From positions 33,210 to 97,209 of the forward strand of contig MEOQ01000043.1 of assembly GCA_001769275.1 (NCBI GenBank): a DNA stretch of 64,000 bases. The letters are read 5' to 3'. Below the pieces are notes generated by a model. That model saw only the letters and a list, made by a program, of their open reading frames with translations. It did no database searches and had not been told where the DNA came from. Shown in pieces: positions 27,682-33,819 of the stretch (its first letter is position 1; the number at the start of each line of letters is the position of its first letter). A program made the position numbers and the translations under genes. Source of the stretch: Bacteroidetes bacterium GWF2_43_63. Lineage in GTDB: Bacteria > Bacteroidota > Bacteroidia > Bacteroidales > DTU049.

Positions 27682-28629
27682 ATGCAAGCTTTAAACGACA
27701 TTCTGTTTGCCCGCCTTCTGCTGAAACACAAGAGTATTGTGCTTCCAGGTATCGGGACATTTACCCTATCCGAAACTCCGGCAACATCGCAACGCATGGG
27801 GCGCGACTTTCAGCCTCCGCATACTGATGTGTCTTTTGCAGAGCATGAGGAACAGGAAAACCGGCTTGGCGATATTTTGCTCAGAGATAGTGACTTTAAC
27901 ATTACGCTTGAATCCGATGCCATAGAAATTTGCAATAATTATATTGTGGGCATTAAATTCCAGCTCGAGAAAATCGGGAATTATCATTTCCCCGGACTTG
28001 GAAAACTTCAGGTTACAGAATCCGGTCAGCTTCAGTTTACTTCTGAACCCGACTCGTTTAACCACGGGTTGCCGGCATTCACAGCCAATGTTGTCACCAA
28101 ACAAGTGGCCGCTGCTCCGGTCATCAAACCGAAACGAAAAAAACGCGTGCGCGTATGGCTCATTCTGCTGATTTTACTTATCGGTGGCGGCGTTGCATCC
28201 TGGTTTTTCGTTCCACAGGTTCCCGAAAACATTCTTCCCCTTTGGGAAAAGGCCATTTCAATCTTCGACAAGAAAGAAGCAGTCTCGGATTCAACAACTA
28301 CAAATCTGACTGACACCACCCAAAATATGGTTGTCCCATCCGACACCATGGTTCAGGACTCAGCCGCAGCTGATACAATCATTGAAGAAGGTCCCCTCAC
28401 CTATTTTGTGATTGCTGGGAGTTTTGCTGACAAAGTCGAAGCCGAAAACTTCTGCAACAACCTTAAAGCAAAGGGCTATTCCGGAGCCGTTGTGGTTGTA
28501 TCCGAAGCCGACAGGCGGATCAGGGTAGCTTATCAGGGCTTTGCAAGCCGCGAATCAGCGCTTGATTTTCTAAACAAAACCAAACTTTCTGAGAATAAAA
28601 ACGATATCTGGCTTTTGCATCAGAATTAA
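27682..28629 (+). CDS. HU-like domain protein with membrane anchor and SPOR domain
   Basis: 315 residues. The N-terminal half (about 1-130) is an HU/CCDC81-type domain: LFARLLLKHKSIVLPGIGTF, then FQLEKIGNYHFPGLGKL. A basic stretch KPKRKKRVRV and one membrane segment (about 157-176) follow. A Ser/Thr/Asp linker then leads to a SPOR domain (about 238-313: YFVIAGSFADKVEAE, VAYQGFASRESAL) that binds denuded glycan strands at division sites. A cytoplasmic HU-like module coupled to a periplasmic SPOR module is typical of Bacteroidota; its role is inferred to be in envelope or cell-division coordination. trmB starts five bases after the stop. Confidence 0.85.
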   Translation: MQALNDILFARLLLKHKSIVLPGIGTFTLSETPATSQRMGRDFQPPHTDVSFAEHEEQENRLGDILLRDSDFNITLESDAIEICNNYIVGIKFQLEKIGNYHFPGLGKLQVTESGQLQFTSEPDSFNHGLPAFTANVVTKQVAAAPVIKPKRKKRVRVWLILLILLIGGGVASWFFVPQVPENILPLWEKAISIFDKKEAVSDSTTTNLTDTTQNMVVPSDTMVQDSAAADTIIEEGPLTYFVIAGSFADKVEAENFCNNLKAKGYSGAVVVVSEADRRIRVAYQGFASRESALDFLNKTKLSENKNDIWLLHQN

Positions 28630-28634
28630 CAGGT

Positions 28635-29297
28635 ATGGCGAAGAAAAAGCTTCAGCATTTTGCCGAAAACAAAACTTTTGCGCATTATTTCGAAATGCCA
28701 TTCGAACAGCTATCACCCAATGGGCACCCCATGCGGGGAAACTGGAAAACTGAATTCTTCAAAAACGATAATCCGCTCATAATCGAGATTGGCTGTGGCA
28801 AAGGCGAATACACTGTCGGTCAGGCCAAATATTTTCCGCACAAAAACTTTATCGGGGTCGATGTCAAAGGAGCCCGCATCTGGCGCGGTGCGAAAACTAT
28901 TGAAGACGAAAAAATAAAAAACGCCGCATTTGTGCGCTCTCAGGCTGGCTTGCTGCAATTGTGGTTTGCCCCCGGCGAAGTGGATGAAATCTGGATTACT
29001 TTTCCTGATCCGCAGCCCGGCTGTCGCCAGAACAAGCGCCTGACCTCGATGCGCTATTTAAACATGTTCAAAGTTTTTCTGAAAGAAAATGGCATTGTAC
29101 ATTTAAAGACCGATAGCAGAGAATTATTTGATTACACGATGGAAGTAATTTCCGACAACAAGCTAACAATCATAGAACGAATTGACGACTTGTATGCTGT
29201 TCCCGGCGACGACCCCTTGCACAACATTCAGACATTTTATGAAAAAATGTGGCTGGAAATGGGCAAGAAAATCAGCTATGTAGCTTTCCAACTTTAA
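28635..29297 (+). CDS. trmB: tRNA (guanine-46-N7)-methyltransferase
   Basis: 220 residues, class I SAM-dependent methyltransferase that makes m7G46 in the tRNA variable loop. Motif I is IEIGCGKGEYTV, the conserved VDVKGARIWRG follows, and the catalytic region WITFPDPQPGCRQNKRL replaces the common FPDPWPKKRHxKRR. The C-terminal YEKMWLEMGKKI corresponds to the T-x-Y-E region. The length is normal. It starts five bases after the HU-SPOR gene, and the alkyltransferase-like gene follows two bases after its stop, so these genes likely share a transcript. Confidence 0.93.
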   Translation: MAKKKLQHFAENKTFAHYFEMPFEQLSPNGHPMRGNWKTEFFKNDNPLIIEIGCGKGEYTVGQAKYFPHKNFIGVDVKGARIWRGAKTIEDEKIKNAAFVRSQAGLLQLWFAPGEVDEIWITFPDPQPGCRQNKRLTSMRYLNMFKVFLKENGIVHLKTDSRELFDYTMEVISDNKLTIIERIDDLYAVPGDDPLHNIQTFYEKMWLEMGKKISYVAFQL

Positions 29298-29299
29298 TC

Positions 29300-29635
29300 A
29301 TGAAAAAGAAAAGCGACTTTTTCGAACAGGTCTGGCAGGTAGTGGAGCTTATCCCAAGCGGCAAAGTCACATCGTATGGAGCCATTGCCCGATATCTTGG
29401 ATCGCCGCAGGCATCGCGAACTGTGGGCTACGCCATGAATGCCTCGCATGCAAGTACTGTTAAGATTCCTGCACACCGCGTGGTGAACCGTAATGGCCTG
29501 CTTACCGGCAAGCACTGGTTTGGCGGACCGGATGTAATGCAGCAACTGCTCGAAAACGAAGGCATCAAAGTGATTGATGATAAAATCATTGGTTTTGAAA
29601 AGCATTTCTGGGATCCGGGCAAAGAACTCGAATGA
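29300..29635 (+). CDS. Alkyltransferase-like protein (MGMT family without catalytic Cys)
   Basis: 111 residues from the ATG at 29300. An in-frame upstream ATG at 29249 lies inside trmB and is not preferred. The fold is the C-terminal DNA-binding domain of O6-alkylguanine-DNA alkyltransferase: IPSGKVTSYGAIA (Tyr 26), SRTVGYAM (Arg finger at 40). The active-site motif reads PAHRV (57-61) instead of PCHRV. The acceptor Cys is therefore Ala, which defines ATL proteins that bind O6-alkylguanine and recruit nucleotide excision repair instead of removing the lesion. The gene sits directly behind trmB. Confidence 0.9.
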   Translation: MKKKSDFFEQVWQVVELIPSGKVTSYGAIARYLGSPQASRTVGYAMNASHASTVKIPAHRVVNRNGLLTGKHWFGGPDVMQQLLENEGIKVIDDKIIGFEKHFWDPGKELE

Positions 29636-29719
29636 TTTAAGATATCTGATTTTTGATTTTAGATTTGAAGCATTGATGTGATAATGTATTGATTTGAAAA
29701 TAAAAAAACAATTCAGCTC

Positions 29720-29790
29720 CTGCTGCAACCTCTCTGCGTCGCGACTGTGTCACGTTCTACGTGAAGCGCGACCTGAGTGCGTTGAAGCAG
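29720..29790. repeat. TTCTTCAAC-family palindromic repeat, reverse copy
   Basis: CTGCTGCAAC at the left pairs with GTTGAAGCAG at the right. Inside are CACGT-TCT-ACGTG and GTCGCG/CGCGAC. It reads in the opposite direction to the copy at 19905. Confidence 0.7.
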
Positions 29791-29829
29791 TAAAACCTTC
29801 AAAGCTCCTCCTGCGAGCTGAAAGCTAGC

Positions 29830-29925
29830 ATGTAACGACTGTAACGTGTAACGACTGTAACTTGTAACGATTGTAACGATTGTAACGTCTGTAACGCGTA
29901 ACGTCTGTAACGTTTGTAACGAAAA
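29830..29925. repeat. TAACG array, long copy
   Basis: Eleven TAACG-type units (one TAACT) with two- or four-base spacers (actg, tg, ttg, attg, tctg, cg, tttg), ending TGTAACGAAAAC exactly as the short array at 15149-15201. Together with the preceding palindromic repeat it fills the gap 29636-29996. Confidence 0.8.
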
Positions 29926-29972
29926 CATTCAAAGCATTTCCCCCAATCCGACACCAAGTTTCAGGATTATTG

Positions 29973-29980
29973 TATTTTTG
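29973..29980 (+). promoter_or_regulatory. Putative -7 promoter box TATTTTTG
   Basis: TAnnTTTG match 16 bases before the nadD start, just downstream of the TAACG array. Confidence 0.4.
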
Positions 29981-29996
29981 AAAAAGAAACCAGCGC

Positions 29997-30584
29997 ATGA
30001 ATTCAAAAAAACAAATCGGTTTATATTTCGGATCATTCAATCCGCCGCACATTGGGCATATGGCCATTGCAAACTATTTGCTTGCGTTTGGGAACATCGA
30101 TGAAATCTGGTTTGTAGTATCGCCACAAAACCCCTTAAAAGAAAAACAGTCGCTCATCCAAGGGCGCACAAGGCTGGAGATGGTACGGCGCGCCATTGGC
30201 AACTGCCCCGGCATGCGCGTGAGTGATGTTGAATTCGGCCTGCCTACGCCCAATTACACCATAAACACTTTGGTAAACCTTGAGGAGAAGTTCCCGGATC
30301 ATGCATTCTGCCTCATCATGGGTATGGACAATATTCAGACCTTCCACAAATGGAAATCGTGGGAAACGATTCTTGAACAAAACAGGATACTCGTTTATCC
30401 GCGCCCCGGCTTTGATGGAAAGCCACATATAGGCCATCCGCATGTAGAAGTGATAAATGCCCCACTGATGGAAATCAGTTCCAGTTTTATTCGCGATGCT
30501 ATAAGTGAAGGCAGGAACATGCGTTTCTTTTTACCGGAAGCGGTAGCAATGATGATTGAAAATGAAGGTTTGTACAAGAGCTGA
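29997..30584 (+). CDS. nadD: Nicotinate-nucleotide adenylyltransferase
   Basis: 195 residues. Joins nicotinate mononucleotide and ATP to form nicotinic acid adenine dinucleotide in NAD synthesis. Nucleotidyltransferase signatures are YFGSFNPPHIGHMAIA at the start, MGMDNIQTFHKW in the middle, and the C-terminal SSSFIRDAISEGRNMRFFLP, the ISSTxIR-like motif. The length is standard. It has its own promoter box behind a repeat array and is followed by a structured element rather than a clear terminator. nadK at 55485 serves the later phosphorylation step. Confidence 0.95.
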   Translation: MNSKKQIGLYFGSFNPPHIGHMAIANYLLAFGNIDEIWFVVSPQNPLKEKQSLIQGRTRLEMVRRAIGNCPGMRVSDVEFGLPTPNYTINTLVNLEEKFPDHAFCLIMGMDNIQTFHKWKSWETILEQNRILVYPRPGFDGKPHIGHPHVEVINAPLMEISSSFIRDAISEGRNMRFFLPEAVAMMIENEGLYKS

Positions 30585-30631
30585 TATTTACCTTCCGACA
30601 CAAATTATTCAGATTACAGGATATATTAAAT

Positions 30632-30866
30632 GACTGTCTAAAAACAGTTCATTGTTACGACATTCCACCGTTGCGGCCGGTTTTAAATCCCTCGAAGGGT
30701 TTCAAACCCTTCGAGGGATGACTTTCGGCCGGAACATGGAACCGTCGTAACAACTACAAAAACAACGGTCCCATGTCCTTCAGCTCCTACGTCGCTTGCG
30801 AGAGTTTATTCCGCCGGGGCGGAAGTGGAATGTTGTTTTTGCCTTCGACATAATTTTTAGACAGAC
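30632..30866. mobile_element. MITE-like structured element, copy B
   Basis: Ends are inverted: GACTGTCTAAAAA and its near complement TTTTTAGACAGAC. Hairpin 1 keeps GTTACGAC/GTCGTAAC with loop strands ATTCCACC and ATGGAACC, plus an inner stem built on GGCCGG/CCGG. Hairpin 2 keeps CAAAAACAAC/GTTGTTTTTG with loop strands GGTCCCAT and a degenerate AGTGGAAT. The terminal loop of hairpin 1 carries a separate perfect palindrome at 30687-30719. It fills most of the gene-free gap 30585-31090; I found no convincing gene there. Confidence 0.75.
30687..30719. repeat. Perfect 33-base palindrome inside copy B
   Basis: Arms ATCCCTCGAAGGGTTT and AAACCCTTCGAGGGAT are exact complements around one C. It sits in the terminal loop of hairpin 1 and is absent from copies A, C and D. 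Confidence 0.85.
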
Positions 30867-31090
30867 TTTAATTGGACAAAGAATCAATCCAAACGAAATA
30901 TTTTGGGCAGAAAAAGATATCGTTGGAGCCACTATTTATGGCAGAGAATAGCAATTTGATGATGAAAGGACGTGACATACTGTCCGATTTATTAAAAACA
31001 GGTCATATGAATCATTTAACGGTGGCTCAAAATATTTTTTGGGGCCTCCCCTGTGTCAATTTTTTTGTATTTTAGCTGCCGGTTTCAATA

Positions 31091-31178
31091 GGAGAGATGC
31101 TCGAGCGGTTGAAGAGGCACGCCTGGAAAGCGTGTAGCCGCCTAAAGTGGCTCGTGGGTTCGAATCCCACTCTCTCCG
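31091..31178 (+). tRNA. tRNA-Ser (anticodon GGA)
   Basis: Acceptor arms GGAGAGA and TCTCTCC pair fully, with discriminator G and no encoded CCA. The anticodon stem CACGC/GCGTG holds the loop CTGGAAA, giving anticodon GGA (reads UCC/UCU). The long variable arm expected for serine tRNA is present, and the T arm is GTGGG-TTCGAAT-CCCAC. Confidence 0.96.
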
Positions 31179-31236
31179 CAAACCAAAAAACATTGCAAAC
31201 AATCAAAAAACAAACTAAACGAAAATCAAATCCATT

Positions 31237-32058
31237 ATGAAAAAGTTGATTTCACTGGTTGCCATCATGGGAGTACTCTTTTTAGGTGCGACCCAAGTTT
31301 CCTATGCCCAGGATGCAAAAACAGACACAGCCAAAACAGAAGCCGTTGACTCAGCCGCAGCAGATACAGCTGCCAGTCAGGTAACTCCCGCCGGCGGCGA
31401 GGAAGTTGTAGCCAAGGAAAGTTTCCATCTCGTTCTGAAAGAAAAATTCATCGAAGGTGGTGCAGTCTGGATGACTCCAATCCTTATTTGTCTTATTCTT
31501 GGCCTTGCACTCGTTATTGAGCGTATTGTTTACCTGAACCTGAGCCGTACAAATACGGAAAAACTTCTCCAGAAAGTTGAAGAATCACTCCAGGCAAACG
31601 ACGTAAACGGAGCAAAAGAAATCTGCCGCAATACCCGCGGACCAGTTGCCAGTATTTTCTATCAGGGTCTAGACCGCTTTAATGAAGGAATAGAAAGTGT
31701 TGAAAAAGCCGTTGTTGCTTATGGCGGAGTTCAGATGGGTCGTCTCGAGTCCAACCTCTCATGGATTGGCTTGTTCATCGCTCTGGCTCCTATGCTCGGA
31801 TTCCTCGGAACAGTTATCGGTATGGTTCAGGCTTTCGACGACATCGAAGCTGCTGGCGATATCAGCCCAACCGTTGTAGCCGGCGGTATGAAGGTTGCTC
31901 TTATCACCACAGTGTTTGGTCTTATCGTAGCTATCATCCTTCAGATTTTCTATAACTTCGTTCTTTCTCTCATCGAAAAACTCGTAAATGATATGGAAGA
32001 TACATCCATCTCATTCATGGATATTATTTTCCGCGCAAAAAACACTCAAAAACAGTAG
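31237..32058 (+). CDS. exbB: MotA/TolQ/ExbB proton-channel family protein
   Basis: 273 residues. Proton-conducting subunit of the ExbB-ExbD complex that energises TonB-dependent outer-membrane transport. It has a signal-like N-terminus (TQVSYAQ), then an Ala/Thr/Asp-rich periplasmic linker. Three membrane segments follow (about 80-100, 172-192 and 220-245), with the conserved GLFIALAPMLGFLGTVIGMVQAF and ALITTVFGLIVAI of the MotA/ExbB domain. An unusually long periplasmic N-terminal extension is common in Bacteroidota ExbB. It is the first gene of a four-gene cluster with two ExbD genes. Confidence 0.92.
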   Translation: MKKLISLVAIMGVLFLGATQVSYAQDAKTDTAKTEAVDSAAADTAASQVTPAGGEEVVAKESFHLVLKEKFIEGGAVWMTPILICLILGLALVIERIVYLNLSRTNTEKLLQKVEESLQANDVNGAKEICRNTRGPVASIFYQGLDRFNEGIESVEKAVVAYGGVQMGRLESNLSWIGLFIALAPMLGFLGTVIGMVQAFDDIEAAGDISPTVVAGGMKVALITTVFGLIVAIILQIFYNFVLSLIEKLVNDMEDTSISFMDIIFRAKNTQKQ

Positions 32059-32062
32059 GCTC

Positions 32063-32458
32063 ATGAAATCAGTAAAAAGTATTGCAATTATTGCAACCTT
32101 GATTCTGCTTGCTGCAATCATGATCTTTGCAGGAATTGATCTGAGACTGTATGTCACTTATTCAATTTTTGCAATTGCTATCTTGGCTTTGATTGCTTTC
32201 ACTGCCTATTCTGCAGCAACCAGCGGCAAAAAAAGCATAACAACCATTATCCTGGCCGCAGCACTGGTCGGAATTGTTTTGTTGTTCTATTTTATCTCAC
32301 CATCCAACGATGTATCAGCTACTCTTTTTGAAAAAACAGGTACATCAATGAGCTGGAGCCCAATTATTGGCGCAGGTCTTTTCACCATTTACACTCTGCT
32401 CGCCATTTTTGTAGGTCTGCTCGTTTTCTTTGGTGTGAAAAACGTTATTAATAAATAA
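32063..32458 (+). CDS. Four-segment membrane protein of the ExbBD operon
   Basis: 131 residues from the ATG at 32063. An in-frame ATG at 31988 lies in the exbB coding region and would give an unlikely extension. About four hydrophobic segments (residues 5-22, 28-45, 52-72 and 100-125) are separated by short polar loops. I recognise no named family. It sits four bases after exbB and ten bases before the first exbD, so it is very likely co-translated with them. It may be an accessory part of the proton-motive-force complex; that role is inferred from position only. Confidence 0.75.
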   Translation: MKSVKSIAIIATLILLAAIMIFAGIDLRLYVTYSIFAIAILALIAFTAYSAATSGKKSITTIILAAALVGIVLLFYFISPSNDVSATLFEKTGTSMSWSPIIGAGLFTIYTLLAIFVGLLVFFGVKNVINK

Positions 32459-32468
32459 CCACCGAATT

Positions 32469-33041
32469 ATGGCAAGAAAAGCTCCCGAACTCAATACTGG
32501 ATCGATGGCAGATATTTCTTTTCTTCTGCTAACCTTCTTTCTGCTCGTATCCAATATTGATACAGATTTGGGATTAGCGAGAAAGTTGCCTCCGATGCCG
32601 GATATCGACGCAGAAGTACCTGAAGTCAACGAACGAAATGTATTCGTTGTTCTGGTCAATGCTTACGACATGTTGCTCGTAGAAGGAAAACCCGGTAACA
32701 TCAACACTCTCCGCAAGGAAGCAAAAAAATTCTTCCTTAATCCCTCCAATGACAAAACCCTGTCTCAAAAGGAAATGGAAAACATTCCTTTCATTGGTCC
32801 CTACGAAAAGTCTAAGGGCGTAATTTCGCTCCAGAACGACCGTGGAACTTCCTATGAAATGTATGTGAAAGTACAGAATGAATTGGCCGCCGCTATTAAT
32901 GAAATGCGCGACGACCTGGCAAAAAGCAAATTCGGCAAACCATTCTCAGAACTCTCAGCCGATTATTCCAAAGCAGTTGCTAAAGCCATTCCTGTGGCCA
33001 TTTCCGAGGCTGAACCTAAAGATATAGGAGTGAAAAAATAA
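32469..33041 (+). CDS. exbD: ExbD/TolR-type biopolymer transport protein 1
   Basis: 190 residues: short cytoplasmic start, one membrane segment (about 16-33) preceded by the conserved NTGSMADISFLLLTFFL, in which the membrane-embedded Asp is the proton-translocating residue. A periplasmic domain of about 150 residues follows, longer than classical ExbD (about 140 total). It overlaps the second exbD by one base. Together with ExbB it should couple the proton gradient to TonB. Confidence 0.9.
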   Translation: MARKAPELNTGSMADISFLLLTFFLLVSNIDTDLGLARKLPPMPDIDAEVPEVNERNVFVVLVNAYDMLLVEGKPGNINTLRKEAKKFFLNPSNDKTLSQKEMENIPFIGPYEKSKGVISLQNDRGTSYEMYVKVQNELAAAINEMRDDLAKSKFGKPFSELSADYSKAVAKAIPVAISEAEPKDIGVKK

Positions 33042-33508
33042 TGGCAAGATTTAAAAAATCAGGTAAAAAGTCTGTTCCAGGCATCAACACTGGATCAATG
33101 TCTGACATTATTTTCATGTTCCTTTTCTTCTTTATGGTTATTACTACCATCCGTCAGGCGACTCTGTTTGTACGTATCTCGGCTCCAAATGCAACTGAAG
33201 TTCAGAAACTGGAACGCAAAAACCTTGTTTCCTACATCTTCATCGGCGTACCTATCAACACTCGCTCCTATGGCTCTGAACCCCGAATTCAGCTCAATGA
33301 TCAGTTTGCATCATCTGACGATATAGCTGAATTCATCGAAAAAGAACGCGCTGCCCGTAACGAAGCCGACCGCCAGTTCCTTACAACATCACTTAAGGTT
33401 GACAAAAAAGTGAAAATGGGTGTTGTGACTGACGTTAAGCAGGAACTACGAAAAGTGGGTGCTTTTAAAATTAACTACTCTACCAAAAAAGGAAAAGTGA
33501 CCAATTAA
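33041..33508 (+). CDS. exbD: ExbD/TolR-type biopolymer transport protein 2
   Basis: 155 residues with the same plan as the upstream copy: NTGSMSDIIFMFLFFFMV contains the conserved Asp at the start of the single membrane segment, followed by a periplasmic domain. Sequence outside the segment differs from the first copy, so they are diverged paralogues rather than a recent duplication. Two ExbD proteins per ExbB is a usual Bacteroidota arrangement and may form a mixed dimer. A strong terminator follows. Confidence 0.9.
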   Translation: MARFKKSGKKSVPGINTGSMSDIIFMFLFFFMVITTIRQATLFVRISAPNATEVQKLERKNLVSYIFIGVPINTRSYGSEPRIQLNDQFASSDDIAEFIEKERAARNEADRQFLTTSLKVDKKVKMGVVTDVKQELRKVGAFKINYSTKKGKVTN

Positions 33509-33529
33509 GTCAACTTCTTTTTTGAATTC

Positions 33530-33568
33530 AAAAACAGCTGTCATCACAAATGGCAGCTGTTTTTCTTT
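33530..33568 (+). terminator. Terminator after the exbBD cluster
   Basis: AAAAACAGCTG pairs with CAGCTGTTTTT across TCATCACAAATGG, followed by T-rich sequence. Confidence 0.8.
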
Positions 33569-33576
33569 GAGTGCAA

Positions 33577-33785
33577 GGGGCTGTCTCAAAATTAAAAACC
33601 GTTACGATATTCCATCGTTCCGGCCGGTTTTGTAGTTAATAAAGTTGTTCCGGCCGGAATATGGAATCGTCGTATCAGACTCAAAAATAACGATTCCATA
33701 TCCGCCTGCCATGAGCTTTACCTGAAAAAGCATTGCGGACGATGGAATATTATTTTTGAAGAAACTAACGTTGTGAGACAGCCCC
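33577..33785. mobile_element. MITE-like structured element, copy C
   Basis: Perfect 12-base inverted ends GGGGCTGTCTCA and TGAGACAGCCCC. Hairpin 1 has outer stem GTTACGAT/GTCGTATC, inner stem GTTCCGGCCGG/CCGGCCGGAAT, and loop strands ATTCCATC and ATGGAATC. Hairpin 2 pairs TCAAAAATAA with TTATTTTTGA and carries loop strands GATTCCAT and GATGGAAT. Compared with copies A and B, the same C-to-T change appears in all four boxes with its partner changed too. It occupies most of the gap 33509-33819. Confidence 0.75.
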
Positions 33786-33804
33786 TATAATGCTGGTTTT
33801 TCGC

Positions 33805-33812
33805 TAACTTTG
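33805..33812 (+). promoter_or_regulatory. Putative -7 promoter box TAACTTTG
   Basis: TAnnTTTG match eight bases before the ATG at 33820 and 20 bases after the end of element copy C. The element thus sits directly upstream of the promoter. The spacing to the start codon is very short. Confidence 0.4.
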
Positions 33813-33819
33813 TATCTGA

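Noticed and set aside
30872..31075. 67-codon open frame upstream of tRNA-Ser
   Set aside because: No recognisable protein features, no promoter or ribosome-binding support, and it begins just after a repeat element; considered chance.
31237..33508. Possible T9SS/gliding motor (PorL-PorM, GldL-GldM) genes
   Set aside because: The sequences carry MotA/ExbB and ExbD signatures with the NTGSM-D membrane motif, and no porK, porN or sprA neighbours; a TonB-energising complex fits better.
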